This document shows, one piece after another, positions 10,036 through 18,696 of a DNA stretch of 64,000 bases. The notes beneath the pieces are model-generated. The model was not told the origin of the DNA, did no database searches, and was given only the letters and a program-made list of their open reading frames with translations. The stretch spans positions 1 through 64,000 of the forward strand of contig NZ_RQYL01000001.1 of assembly GCF_003860125.1 (NCBI RefSeq), given 5' to 3'. Source of the stretch: Fretibacterium sp. OH1220_COT-178. Lineage in GTDB: Bacteria > Synergistota > Synergistia > Synergistales > Aminobacteriaceae. Made by a program: the position numbers and the translations under genes. Positions within the stretch are counted from its first letter, which is position 1. Each line of letters opens with the position of its first letter.

Positions 10036-11667
10036 TTACTTCTTCTCCTTGGACTCCCGGCGCGGGGTGTCGTACCCCACCGCCTCGTTCCACCATTCGG
10101 GGTACGGCGTGGTCTTGAAGTTCGTGTAGCCCAGCGCGTACTTCGCAAACAGATGATCGCCCAAGGCCAGCCAGCGCTGGTTCCAGTCCACGGCGTGGGC
10201 GTAGGCGAAGTCGGTGATGAGGTCGATCGCCTCGTCCTTCTTGCCGTCCTTGAAGAGCTCCGCGGCCTTGTCCTGGATCATCCGCGTCTGAACGTAAAGG
10301 GGCATGAGCTTGGCGTCACGAGCCTTATGGATATCCTCGCGGGCGGCCTGATAGCGAAGCCCGGCGATCTCCTGCACGCGGGTGTTGACCCACCAGCCGG
10401 ACTTGGGGTCGTAGTCGTGGAAGCGGTCCCCGATGGAATAGAGCGGCGGCAGTTTCCTCATGATCGGCCACAGCGGGGTGATGTAGGTCGTGTCCGGGGC
10501 GCCGTAGCCGTACCAGCTGATGCCGCGGACCTCCTCGGGAAGGTCGCCGCGGACCTGCGCGATGTGGACGTAGCAGGTACGCATCATGTTGATGGAGCGC
10601 TCCCAGCTGGCGTCGGGGTTCTTCTCGCTCTTGTTCGCGTAGCGGATGGGGTTCCCCCAGGGACCGGCCTGGATGCCCTTGCTCAGATCGAAGGAAGTCC
10701 CCGCATACCAGTCGCCCTTGATCTCGAAGATGTCCTGGACGCTCAGTTTCTTGTCCGGCTTTATGGACATGGGGTAATCGTACTCGTCCGGCCCGAGCTT
10801 GAAGCTCTCCGGTGCGAGCAGGGAGAGGGCGCGCCACTCGCGCCGCGTCGCGTAGAGCTCGGTGTTCGGGGAGTAGACGTCCGCGGGGCTGAAGTCCTTC
10901 TCGTTCACGTCCTTCGAGTCGATGAAGCCGTTCTTCACGGCGTACTCGACGAGGTCCGGACAATACATCACGTTTTCCTTGTCCGTCAGATCGAGGTGGC
11001 GCAGGCGGGCGCGGTTGGCCGCTACAAACACATGATCGTCGGGCATGCGCCATGCCGCCCAGATCTTGTTGCCATAGAACTCGATGATCCAGACCTCGTT
11101 GCCGTCCGTCAGGGGCATGGTCTCGCCGGAATCGAACCAGCCGTGCTTCTCGACCAGTTCGCCCATGATCTTGACGGCCTCGCGCGCCGTCTTGGCTCGC
11201 TCCAGCATCACGTCCTGAACGATCCAGGCGTCGATGGAGCCGGTCGCGTCCTTCTCCATGATCTGCTGAACCTTCTTGCTGCGCTCGTCGGTGACCTCCA
11301 CCCCGTTGGTGGCCTCGCTGATCGCCACCCCCTTCTCGTTCATGAAGGAGTAGCGGGAGAAGAAGTAGCGGTAGGTGTGAGGCACCTGTGGCGTCTCGTC
11401 GATCTTCTGGGCATCCCCCTCGTAGCCGTGGGCGTCCTTGACGATATCGCGCATGGAGCCCTCCGGCCAATCGGCCTCGGGTACGATGAACAGACGGGAG
11501 TTCGCCGTACGGGAATCGTCGTTGTGCGTGATCATGGCACTGCCGTCCACGGTGGCGTCCTTCCCCACCGCGATGACGGTGCAGGCCAGTGCCGCCGTGG
11601 ACACCAGGAGAAGGAGCAGAGCGGCAACCGAAAAAACCGACAAAAATCTGGAACCTTTGCGTAGCAT
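10036..11667 (-). CDS. Secreted C69-family dipeptidase
   Basis: Protein of 543 residues of peptidase family C69 (PepD/U34), an Ntn-hydrolase. A signal peptide covers residues 1-28. The next residue is Cys29, the family nucleophile (CTVIAVGKDATVDGSAMITH), so export and exposure of the catalytic Cys coincide. Further family blocks are EKGVAISEATNG, DGNEVWIIEF and VFVAANRARL. It should hydrolyse dipeptides in the periplasm. The ATG at 11667 follows AAGGAGGG. The neighbours are an M14 aspartoacylase-like enzyme and a permease, consistent with extracytoplasmic release and uptake of amino acids. Substrate specificity cannot be read. Confidence 0.92.
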   Translation of the reverse strand: MLRKGSRFLSVFSVAALLLLLVSTAALACTVIAVGKDATVDGSAMITHNDDSRTANSRLFIVPEADWPEGSMRDIVKDAHGYEGDAQKIDETPQVPHTYRYFFSRYSFMNEKGVAISEATNGVEVTDERSKKVQQIMEKDATGSIDAWIVQDVMLERAKTAREAVKIMGELVEKHGWFDSGETMPLTDGNEVWIIEFYGNKIWAAWRMPDDHVFVAANRARLRHLDLTDKENVMYCPDLVEYAVKNGFIDSKDVNEKDFSPADVYSPNTELYATRREWRALSLLAPESFKLGPDEYDYPMSIKPDKKLSVQDIFEIKGDWYAGTSFDLSKGIQAGPWGNPIRYANKSEKNPDASWERSINMMRTCYVHIAQVRGDLPEEVRGISWYGYGAPDTTYITPLWPIMRKLPPLYSIGDRFHDYDPKSGWWVNTRVQEIAGLRYQAAREDIHKARDAKLMPLYVQTRMIQDKAAELFKDGKKDEAIDLITDFAYAHAVDWNQRWLALGDHLFAKYALGYTNFKTTPYPEWWNEAVGYDTPRRESKEKK

Positions 11668-11769
11668 ACCTTTCCCTCCTTGAATGCTCGGAAATTCTCT
11701 TGAACCCAAAAACGACCTGGGGCGCGCATTGCCTGGGGACCGCCGCAACGACCCCCTAAAAGCCGAGAA

Positions 11770-12948
11770 TCAGTTCCAATGTACCCGCTCGGGGTCCGCC
11801 TTGGCGGGATCGTGGTAAAAGGCGCCGAGGCCCTTCTCCTTCAGGTCCGTGTAATTCGGGAAGGAGACGCGAAGCTCCTTGGCGGGGTCCGCCGTGAAGT
11901 CGTTCATCTGTTTGATCATCGCCAGGGTCCCCGAGAGATGACGGCCGACTCGGTCCCACATGGGGCAGCCGACCGCGATGTCGTAGTCGCAGAACAGAAG
12001 TTCGTGCTCCGCCGCAGTCTGCAGGAACTCGTCCTTGCCCTCCATCATGAGCGCCTCGGTAATCCTCCCCGCCACGCGATCGATAAAGGGTTCCGGGGTC
12101 TCCATCAGAATGACCAGCGCATTGCTGAAATCGCCCACCTCGCGGTGCGTCAGCCCCCGAAGGCTCTTGGGAGAGGCCTCGCACTTCATGGGAAACTCCG
12201 TCGCCGAGAGCTCCATCGCGGCCATCATCGCCATGTCCTGGGAACGGTCATGCGCCACGTAGGTCGCCACGACGGGATACATCAAGGAGGCCTCGTGGGC
12301 GTCCACGAACAGGGTGATGTCCTCCTTCCGGGTCAGCTCCATGAAGGCATACGCAAGCTGCTCCGTCAGGCTGCCGTCGGGCCGCCCGGGAAAGGTACGG
12401 TTGAGGTTCCGGGCGTCCGTGTAATCCAGGTTCTGGCCCGACGGATAGTGCACGTAGGTGAAGGGGTCCGGCCACTGGTCCAGGGGCGACGAGTTGCGGT
12501 CGCCGATCCGGTAGGGTTTCCGGCCGAAGGACGTCTCCACGTGGAGGAACTTGGGATAGGCGTTGCCCAGCATCCCGAGGGTGGAGGCGCTGTAGTTGGC
12601 GTGTGGGCAGATGAAGACCCGCCCCTTCTCCACCTTGATGTTCTCCATGATGAGGTAGGCCGACAGGGCCGTGGCCGGCTCGTAGGGATGGGTCCCCCCG
12701 AGATAGAGCATCGATCCGCCCGGCACCCCGGAGTCATAGAGGTAGACGGGCGTATCCATGCCGGTCCCCTTCAGGGGCGGAAAATAATCGCTCAGCATGA
12801 ATTTTCGGGTGAAGGCCTCGGAGACGACCACCGACTCCTTCATGTTCCGCAGCTCCAGGAACTCCCTGCCGCCGAGCCACGCCAGCAGCAACGCGCAACA
12901 GAGGAGCACCGTCTGGCGCAGTTTCGCGCCCTTTTCGTAGTTCATCAT
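11770..12948 (-). CDS. Membrane-anchored succinylglutamate desuccinylase/aspartoacylase-like protein (M14)
   Basis: Protein of 392 residues with one N-terminal membrane segment (residues 12-27), so probably anchored on the periplasmic face. Zinc ligands of the M14 AstE/ASPA group are visible: GGTHPYEPATA (His87, Glu90), the Arg-containing NLNRTFPGR near 181-189, and DAHEA (His218 with Glu219). The family cleaves N-acyl amino acids or C-terminal residues. Position between a 61-residue membrane protein and a C69 dipeptidase suggests processing of peptides or N-acyl amino acids for uptake by the permease upstream. The exact reaction is unknown. Confidence 0.85.
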   Translation of the reverse strand: MMNYEKGAKLRQTVLLCCALLLAWLGGREFLELRNMKESVVVSEAFTRKFMLSDYFPPLKGTGMDTPVYLYDSGVPGGSMLYLGGTHPYEPATALSAYLIMENIKVEKGRVFICPHANYSASTLGMLGNAYPKFLHVETSFGRKPYRIGDRNSSPLDQWPDPFTYVHYPSGQNLDYTDARNLNRTFPGRPDGSLTEQLAYAFMELTRKEDITLFVDAHEASLMYPVVATYVAHDRSQDMAMMAAMELSATEFPMKCEASPKSLRGLTHREVGDFSNALVILMETPEPFIDRVAGRITEALMMEGKDEFLQTAAEHELLFCDYDIAVGCPMWDRVGRHLSGTLAMIKQMNDFTADPAKELRVSFPNYTDLKEKGLGAFYHDPAKADPERVHWN

Positions 12949-12966
12949 CGAACGCGTCCTGCCTTC

Positions 12967-13152
12967 CTACTTGATGTGCAGCGCCCGAAGCAGGAAGGGA
13001 ATGATCGTGTAGGCGTAGACGATGTCGTACACGATGCTCCTTCTCGTGGAGCGGAAGAACAGGCCGCGAATCAGGACCAGCGCGACGAGCCCCGCCAGCA
13101 CGAAGTAGATCTGATGGATAACCTCGTTCGAGAGGCGCAGAAATTCTCCCAT
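12967..13152 (-). CDS. Small membrane protein of the DUF6305/M14/C69 cluster
   Basis: A 61-residue protein with one clear membrane helix (IYFVLAGLVALVLIRGLFF), a basic segment (RSTRRS), then a second, weaker hydrophobic stretch (AYTIIPFLLRAL). I recognise no family. It sits 21 bases after the permease and 18 bases before the M14 gene in the same direction, so it is probably cotranscribed. It may be a small subunit of the permease, by analogy with DctQ or the small subunits of other transporters; that is inference from position and size. Confidence 0.7.
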   Translation of the reverse strand: MGEFLRLSNEVIHQIYFVLAGLVALVLIRGLFFRSTRRSIVYDIVYAYTIIPFLLRALHIK

Positions 13153-13173
13153 GTCCTCAGACCTCCTTGAGGA

Positions 13174-14469
13174 TCAGTAAACGATGAGCCAACGGAAATG
13201 GTTGGCGTAGACCAGCATGCCTAGGGCCACCAACCCCATGAACAGGGCGGGGATGAGGATGGCGCGCAAAAACGACAGGTAGGAGCCCGCATAGCCCGAG
13301 ACGTCGATCGCGACGCGTCCGGAGATGCGCGACGGCGGCAGACAGTCGCCCAAGGGATAGATCAGGCTCAGCGCCGTGGCGACGATGGTCACGTTGACCC
13401 CGACGGAGTTGAACAGAAAGATCAGGGGCGTCCCCAGGATGATGGCGCTGCTGTAGCTGAGGGACCCCTGGGCCAGCGGAAGCACGATCAAGGCAAAGGC
13501 ATATATCCAATCGACCGGCAGGGTGACGAAGGTGATGGCGATCAGTCCGCGCACCCCCGTGGAGGTCATGACGTTCACCAGGACCCCTACGCTGATGACC
13601 GTCGCCAGAAGCGGGAAGACCTGCTCGGAGGTCTCGATCAGCACCCGATACCAACCGCTTGGCCCCAGACGCCTGGGCGAGAGGAGCATCGCAACGGCCG
13701 TGCTGACGAGGAAGATCAGAGGAATTCCCAAGATGGGCATGAAAAACGCCGCGTACTTCGAGAGGATCAAAAGCAGAACGAAGACGGCGAGAGGAGCCGA
13801 GATGCGGAAGGCGTTCATCCCCTTGGGTGACTCCGGCAGCGAGGCCAGAATCTCCTCCTTGGGCTGGGGCTTTCCGCCACGCAGCAGATAGAAAACGGTG
13901 AAGACGGTGATCAATGCTATCGGAGCCAGAAGCGGCACGTCAAAACCCACGTAGGGCATGTTGGCCTGCGCGCACATCAGCATGACCCACAGGTTGATCG
14001 GGGGGGCGACGGCGGCCAGCATCGACGTCACGTAGATGAAGGCGACGATGCGCACGTCTCGGATCCCCATGAAGCGCAGGACCGTCGCGACCATCCCGCC
14101 CACGACGAACATGGACACGCTCCCCGCCCCCGTGAGGGCCCCCGGGATCAGCATGATCAGGGCCAGGAGGAAGAAAAGCACCCATTTTCTGTCGTAAAAG
14201 CGGTCGACCATCCCGCGAACGAGCGCGTCCATCGCCCCCGTGGCGGAATAGAAGTTGATGAAGATGGAGGCGGTCAAAAAGGTGAAGGCCACGTCGAAGT
14301 AGGTGAAGGTCCCCTCGACGAGCAGTCGGACCGGAAATCCCAATCCTCCGACTAGAGCCCCCACCACCGCGGTGACCACCATCGAGAGCTCAGGGGACTT
14401 CAGCACCCAGCTCGCCAGCGCAAAGGTCGCGACCATGGCGGCCAGGATAAACGTCGTCTCGGCGTACAA
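13174..14469 (-). CDS. Ion-transporter-superfamily permease (DctM/DcuC-like)
   Basis: Polytopic protein of 431 residues with about 11-12 membrane segments. The architecture is that of the ion transporter superfamily, with two similar halves: TGAGSVSMFVVGGMVATVL and AAVAPPINLWVMLMCAQ in the first, ATVISVGVLVNVMTSTGVRG and YSSAIILGTPLIFLFNSVG in the second. The AAVAPPINL phrase resembles the PPS/PP hairpin motif of DctM. A polar loop lies at about residues 205-225. It probably moves a carboxylate or amino-acid derivative with Na+ or H+. The start is TTG at 14469. It follows the DUF6305-like secreted protein by 17 bases, an arrangement like a binding protein plus permease. Confidence 0.75.
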   Translation of the reverse strand: MYAETTFILAAMVATFALASWVLKSPELSMVVTAVVGALVGGLGFPVRLLVEGTFTYFDVAFTFLTASIFINFYSATGAMDALVRGMVDRFYDRKWVLFFLLALIMLIPGALTGAGSVSMFVVGGMVATVLRFMGIRDVRIVAFIYVTSMLAAVAPPINLWVMLMCAQANMPYVGFDVPLLAPIALITVFTVFYLLRGGKPQPKEEILASLPESPKGMNAFRISAPLAVFVLLLILSKYAAFFMPILGIPLIFLVSTAVAMLLSPRRLGPSGWYRVLIETSEQVFPLLATVISVGVLVNVMTSTGVRGLIAITFVTLPVDWIYAFALIVLPLAQGSLSYSSAIILGTPLIFLFNSVGVNVTIVATALSLIYPLGDCLPPSRISGRVAIDVSGYAGSYLSFLRAILIPALFMGLVALGMLVYANHFRWLIVY

Positions 14470-14486
14470 AGGGATGCCCCCGTTTC

Positions 14487-15071
14487 CTACCGGACGTACA
14501 TCGCCTTGGCAAAAGCGTTGAGGTCCATGGCGCTGTCCAGGTAGGTGATGGGAATCTTATGCTCCTCGGCGAATTTCGTGAACTTGCCGTCCGCGTCCCC
14601 CTCCTTGTTGACGACGATGTGATCCGCCCCCGGCAGAATCGCATCGATGGACCGCTCATCCGCACTGCCGGGCTTGCCGCGTCGGGCCTTGCCCTCGATA
14701 TGGGCGGCGATCACCTGGATTTTCAGCTCCTTGGCCTTGGCCATCATGGCGTTCAGCCGCTCGATCTCCTGGTCGATGGTGATGCCGGAGGCACCGAGCC
14801 CCTTGGCCGACGAACCGATGACGACGAGCATGGTCTTGAACCCGCCCTTTTCCAGATCCTCCGGCTTGGGCTCCGCATTGTAGGTCATCTCCTTGACCGC
14901 CTCGGAACGGGTCACCAAAAGACGCCCCATCTTCCCCCCGGGACCCTGGCCCGCGTTGGTGATCAGCAGCGGCTGCTCGCCCTTCGGAGCCTCCGCTCCG
15001 GTCACGGCGGCAAAAGCCAACGAGCCCGCAGCCAAGACCAGCAAAAAGGACAGTACGGCGATTCTCTTCAT
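14487..15071 (-). CDS. DUF6305-like secreted protein
   Basis: Protein of 194 residues with a Sec signal peptide (residues 4-21, cut after AFA). The mature part starts with AEAPKGEQPLLITNAGQGPGG, then MLVVIGSSAKGLGASGI, and IDAILPGADHIVVNKEGD. From memory this resembles the DUF6305 family. The fold looks like alternating beta strands and helices with glycine loops, as in small periplasmic binding or P-loop-like folds. It is first in the cluster and so may be the ligand-binding or recruiting component for the permease that follows. Function not established. Confidence 0.75.
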   Translation of the reverse strand: MKRIAVLSFLLVLAAGSLAFAAVTGAEAPKGEQPLLITNAGQGPGGKMGRLLVTRSEAVKEMTYNAEPKPEDLEKGGFKTMLVVIGSSAKGLGASGITIDQEIERLNAMMAKAKELKIQVIAAHIEGKARRGKPGSADERSIDAILPGADHIVVNKEGDADGKFTKFAEEHKIPITYLDSAMDLNAFAKAMYVR

Positions 15072-15241
15072 AAGGAATTCCTCCCGTCAGAATGATGCGG
15101 GCCGATGGCCCGACAAGATCGCTCAAAGTTTTCAAGGGGAAAGGTTCCGTCTGAAAACGGGAAGAGACCAAAAGTTCAGCTGCGGAGAAAAAGCAAAAAA
15201 TAATGCATAAATCCATGCTATCTCCAGCTTCTCCCTTATTT

Positions 15242-15250
15242 ATGATATCA
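15242..15250 (-). promoter_or_regulatory. Candidate promoter of the DUF6305/permease/peptidase cluster
   Basis: The minus strand reads TGATATCAT, an extended -10, in an AT-rich stretch about 175 bases upstream of the DUF6305-like gene. No convincing -35 is present. The gap 15072-15389 holds this candidate, the leader of the cluster and the hairpin at 15311-15348; I see no gene. Confidence 0.35.
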
Positions 15251-15310
15251 CGAAAATCCCTGTCCGAATTGAAAGACTTGCAGTCTGCCCTCCCCCTCGA
15301 GGAAGCCCGA

Positions 15311-15348
15311 ACACAAAAGCTCCCCGGTCTATCGCCGGAGAGCTTTGT
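15311..15348 (-). terminator. Terminator hairpin after the buk-ptb-buk operon
   Basis: Stem acaaagctctccgg paired with ccggggagcttttgt around a short loop, about 40 bases after the stop of the second butyrate kinase. The T-run is poor, but the stem is long. Confidence 0.6.
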
Positions 15349-15389
15349 ACAAACTGGACGAAGGAGAGGACACAAGTTCAAAAGAAGCG

Positions 15390-16457
15390 TCAGTCGTAGT
15401 CCAGCGCGCTCTCCTCCCCGTTGAGAACCCGCAGGGCCCCCTCGGCCAAGGCCTGCATCTCGTCCTCGCCGGGATAGCGCAGGATGCGAGCGATAAAGCC
15501 GACTCGAGCCGTCAGGGCCTCGCACAACCGATCGCTGTACGCCAAACCGCCCGTCAGGACGATCGCGTCGACGGATCCCTTCAGCACGGCGGAGCAGGCT
15601 CCGATCTCCTTGGCGATCTGGAGGCACAGGGCATCGAAGACCAGTACGGCCTTCGCATCTCCGGAGGAGACACGCTTCTCCACCTCCCGGAGGTCGTTGG
15701 TCCCCAAATGCGCCACAAGGCCGCCCCTCCCGCAGATCATCCGCTGCACCTCGGTCAGTGTATGCCGGCCGCTGAAACAAAGTGAGGCCAGAGCACCGAC
15801 CGGAAGGCTTCCCGATCGCTCGGGGGACATGGGCCCCTCGCCATCCAGGGCGTTGTTGACGTCGATCACCCGTCCCTTGAGGTGCGCTCCGACGGAGACC
15901 CCGCCGCCCATGTGCGCCACGACCAGATTGCAGTCCGCCAAGGTCTTGCCCAGTTCCGCCGCTGCACGGCGCGCCACGGCCTTCTGGTTCAGGGCGTGAA
16001 AGATCGAAATCCTCGGGATCTCGGGAAGCCCGGAGACCCGTGCCTCGTCGGCCAGCTCGTCCACGACGACAGGATCGACGATAAAGGCCGGGACATCGCC
16101 GGCGGCCGCTGCAAATCGTACGGCCAGGGCGGCTCCCAGGTTGCTGGCATGAGAGCCGTAGGCCATGCTTTTCAGATCCTGAAGCATCCGAGCCCCCACC
16201 CGATAGGTTCCGCCCGGAACCGGCTTGAGGAGGCCTCCGCGCCCCACGACCGCAGAGAAGGAGGACGCCTCGATGCCCTTCTCCTCGAGAATCTGCGCTA
16301 TGCGTTCATAACGAAATCCCTCTTGCTCCGCCACCGAGGCAAACGGCTCGAGCTCGGAAGCGTCGTAGCGCTGCGTCTCCGTCCAAAGACAACGGGCCCC
16401 CTCGAAGAGGGCGATCTTCGTGCTGGTGGAACCGGGATTGATGACAAAAATTTTCAT
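15390..16457 (-). CDS. buk: Butyrate kinase (copy 1)
   Basis: Protein of 355 residues of the acetate/butyrate kinase family (ASKHA fold). The N-terminal phosphate loop NPGSTSTKIALF is intact. Other family blocks are VVGRGGLLKPVPGGTY, FIVDPVVVDEL, HALNQKAVARRAA, VVAHMGGGVSVGAHLKGRV, and VDAIVLTGGLAYS. It makes ATP and a carboxylate from butyryl phosphate, or from branched-chain acyl phosphates in amino-acid fermenters. The ATG at 16457, eight bases after AAGGGG, is preferred to a GTG three codons upstream. It is last in the operon buk2-ptb-buk1. Confidence 0.94.
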   Translation of the reverse strand: MKIFVINPGSTSTKIALFEGARCLWTETQRYDASELEPFASVAEQEGFRYERIAQILEEKGIEASSFSAVVGRGGLLKPVPGGTYRVGARMLQDLKSMAYGSHASNLGAALAVRFAAAAGDVPAFIVDPVVVDELADEARVSGLPEIPRISIFHALNQKAVARRAAAELGKTLADCNLVVAHMGGGVSVGAHLKGRVIDVNNALDGEGPMSPERSGSLPVGALASLCFSGRHTLTEVQRMICGRGGLVAHLGTNDLREVEKRVSSGDAKAVLVFDALCLQIAKEIGACSAVLKGSVDAIVLTGGLAYSDRLCEALTARVGFIARILRYPGEDEMQALAEGALRVLNGEESALDYD

Positions 16458-16539
16458 CGCAACCACCCCTTCCGTGAAAAAGGGCCCCGGCGGCGGGGAC
16501 GGGCAAAACGGATGATGCCGGTCGAGGCCCTTGGTTCGA

Positions 16540-17466
16540 TCAGCCCGCGTGATGGGCCATCATGACGGCTGCGGCGATGGAGAGCATCTTGGCGCGCGGA
16601 GAGTCCGCGCGGCTCGTCAGGATGACCGGGGCCGCAGCGCCGACGATGATTCCCGCCGTCTCGTTCTTGGAGAAGTAGACGATCGCCTTCGCCAGCATAT
16701 TCCCGGCGTCGATGTGCGGGACCAGCAGGACATCCGCATGTCCCGCCACCGGGGAGGAGATCTTCTTGATCTTCGCCGCCTCCTCGTTGATGGCGTTGTC
16801 CAGGGCCAGGGGACCGTCCACGACGCAGTTCCTGATCTGCCCGCGCTGGTTCATCTGAACGAGGGCACAGGCATCCAGCGTGCAGGGCATGTCCGGATTG
16901 ACCATCTCGACCGCCGCAAGACAGGCGACCTTCGGGCACTCGACGCCCAGGGCCCGGGCGAAGTTCACGGTGTTCTGCAGGATGTCGGCCTTCTGCTTCA
17001 GATCGGGGTAGGTGTTGAACGCCGCATCGGCGATGAAGAGGATGCGGTCGTATCCCTCGATCTGATGGAAGTAGCAGTGGGAGATGACCTTGCCGCTCCG
17101 GAGCCCGACCTCCTTGTTCAGCATCCCGCGCAGAAAATGGTCGGTGTGCAGCTGCCCCTTCATGTAGATGTCCGCGCGTTTGGAGGAGACCTCCGCCACG
17201 GCGACCAGGCCGCATTTGGCCTCGCTCCTCTCGTCGATGACCGTGTAGTCCTTCTCCGAAGCTCCGGCCTGAGCGATGCAGGCCTTGACCTTATCCACGT
17301 TTCCGACCAGGGTCGCATCGACGAGCCCGGCCTTCCGGGCCTCCTCGATGGCGGATATCAGGCCCGCATCCTCCGCCATGGCGACGGAAATGCGCTTTCT
17401 TCCCTTGCTCGCGCAGAGCTTCTTGGCCTCCTCGATCATCTGAGACAACGAACGAATTTGTTCCAT
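16540..17466 (-). CDS. ptb: Phosphate butyryltransferase
   Basis: Protein of 308 residues of the phosphate acetyl/butyryltransferase family. Recognisable segments are SVAMAEDAGLISAIEEARKAG, ADIYMKGQLHTDHFLRGML, RILFIADAAFNTYPDL, and at the C-terminus LLVPHIDAGNMLAKAIVYF and GAAAPVILTSRADS. It converts butyryl-CoA or a branched acyl-CoA with phosphate to the acyl phosphate, which Buk turns into ATP and acid. It lies between two butyrate kinase genes on the same strand, 82 bases upstream of copy 1. A 16-base GC palindrome lies at 17511-17526 just before it. Confidence 0.94.
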   Translation of the reverse strand: MEQIRSLSQMIEEAKKLCASKGRKRISVAMAEDAGLISAIEEARKAGLVDATLVGNVDKVKACIAQAGASEKDYTVIDERSEAKCGLVAVAEVSSKRADIYMKGQLHTDHFLRGMLNKEVGLRSGKVISHCYFHQIEGYDRILFIADAAFNTYPDLKQKADILQNTVNFARALGVECPKVACLAAVEMVNPDMPCTLDACALVQMNQRGQIRNCVVDGPLALDNAINEEAAKIKKISSPVAGHADVLLVPHIDAGNMLAKAIVYFSKNETAGIIVGAAAPVILTSRADSPRAKMLSIAAAVMMAHHAG

Positions 17467-17540
17467 AGCCGAAAAACCTCCCAGTTTTGTGATAGTTTGA
17501 AGCCTTTATGCGGCCGGGCCCGGCCGACGCGCAATCCCCT

Positions 17541-18623
17541 TTAACGGATGACGCTCGACGCGTAGTCCCGCGCCGTTTCCTCGCCCCTCAGGACCCGAAG
17601 TCCTCCCTGAGCCAGAGCCAGAAGCTCGTCCTCCCCAGGATAGACCAGGCAGGGGGCGATCCATTGCACCCGTTCCTGGAGCATTCGGATGAAGCCGCCA
17701 TCGTTAGCGATCCCGCCCGTAAAAACGATGGCGTCAACGGATTCCCCGATCGAGACGGCCTGCGCCCCGATCTCCTTGGCAATCTGCCAGACCATCGCCC
17801 TGCGGTACAACGCAGCCTCTTCGTCCCCCGCCTCGACGCGTCGGTTGACCTCCAGCATGTCGTTCGTCCCAACGTAGGCGCGGAGCCCTCCACCGGAGGT
17901 CAGCTTGCGGCGAACCTCCCCCTCGCTGTAGCGCCCGCTGAAGCAGAGCCGCACGAAATCCCCCACCGGCAGCCCCCCGACGCGATCCAGCGAAAAGGGC
18001 CCCCACTCGTTGGCACTGTTCACATCGACGGCACGTCCCTTGCGGTGGGCCACCACGCTCACTCCGCCTCCGAGGTGAGCCACCACGCAGTTGACGGCAT
18101 CCCAAGGCCTTCCGAGCTCGCGCGCCGCACGCCGGACCATCGCCTTGACGTTGAGCGCATGTAGAAAGGAGGGCTTGACCAGCTCGGGAAGCCCGGTCAC
18201 CTTCGCCTCGGGCATCATCTCGTCGACGGAGACGGGGTCGACGATGAAGGCGGGGGCGCCCCACGACTCGGCCAGGGCAAAGGCAAGGACGCCCCCGAGG
18301 TTCGAGGGATGATCCCAAGGTCGGCCAAGCCTCAGACGCTGGACCAGGGAAGGGTCGACCCGATAAGTTCCCCCGGGCACGGGATCGATGATCCCCCCGC
18401 GCCCCACCACCGCGTCCAGGTGAACGTCCTCTCCATCGTGGGCGGCGAGGGCCGAACGGATGTGTTGCATGCGAAAATCGAACTGGTCCGCGACCGCGCC
18501 AAAAATCGCCAGCTCCTCCATGGAATGCCGCAGCGTGTCCTTCCACACGCACACCTCCCCCTCGAATCGGGCCAGCTTAGTGCTGGTGGAACCGGGGTTG
18601 ATCGTCAAAATGGAGAACGTCAT
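17541..18623 (-). CDS. buk: Butyrate kinase (copy 2)
   Basis: Protein of 360 residues, a second butyrate kinase clearly diverged from copy 1. It keeps NPGSTSTKLARF at the N-terminus, VVGRGGIIDPVPGGTYRV, FIVDPVSVDEM, HALNVKAMVRRAA, VVAHLGGGVSVVAHRKGRA, and VDAIVFTGGIAND. By eye the two copies share perhaps half of their residues, so this is an old duplication or separate acquisition. One copy may prefer branched-chain acyl phosphates from valine, leucine and isoleucine oxidation. It is the first gene of the operon, with a class IV aminotransferase 73 bases upstream. Confidence 0.94.
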   Translation of the reverse strand: MTFSILTINPGSTSTKLARFEGEVCVWKDTLRHSMEELAIFGAVADQFDFRMQHIRSALAAHDGEDVHLDAVVGRGGIIDPVPGGTYRVDPSLVQRLRLGRPWDHPSNLGGVLAFALAESWGAPAFIVDPVSVDEMMPEAKVTGLPELVKPSFLHALNVKAMVRRAARELGRPWDAVNCVVAHLGGGVSVVAHRKGRAVDVNSANEWGPFSLDRVGGLPVGDFVRLCFSGRYSEGEVRRKLTSGGGLRAYVGTNDMLEVNRRVEAGDEEAALYRRAMVWQIAKEIGAQAVSIGESVDAIVFTGGIANDGGFIRMLQERVQWIAPCLVYPGEDELLALAQGGLRVLRGEETARDYASSVIR

Positions 18624-18696
18624 CGGGACCTCTCCCTCCCTGATTTTTGTCGGCCACTCATTTTACGGTCACGTCCACGGCCCGGGCGCATCGAAG

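Noticed and set aside
10027-11664. Plus-strand frame of 545 codons opposite the C69 dipeptidase gene
   Set aside because: Low-complexity, Leu/Val/Arg-rich translation with no family features; the minus-strand gene has a signal peptide and the catalytic Cys.
17511-17526. Perfect 16-base GC palindrome before ptb
   Set aside because: Short, with no loop and no T-run; it is plausible by chance in GC-rich DNA and could at most be a weak operator.
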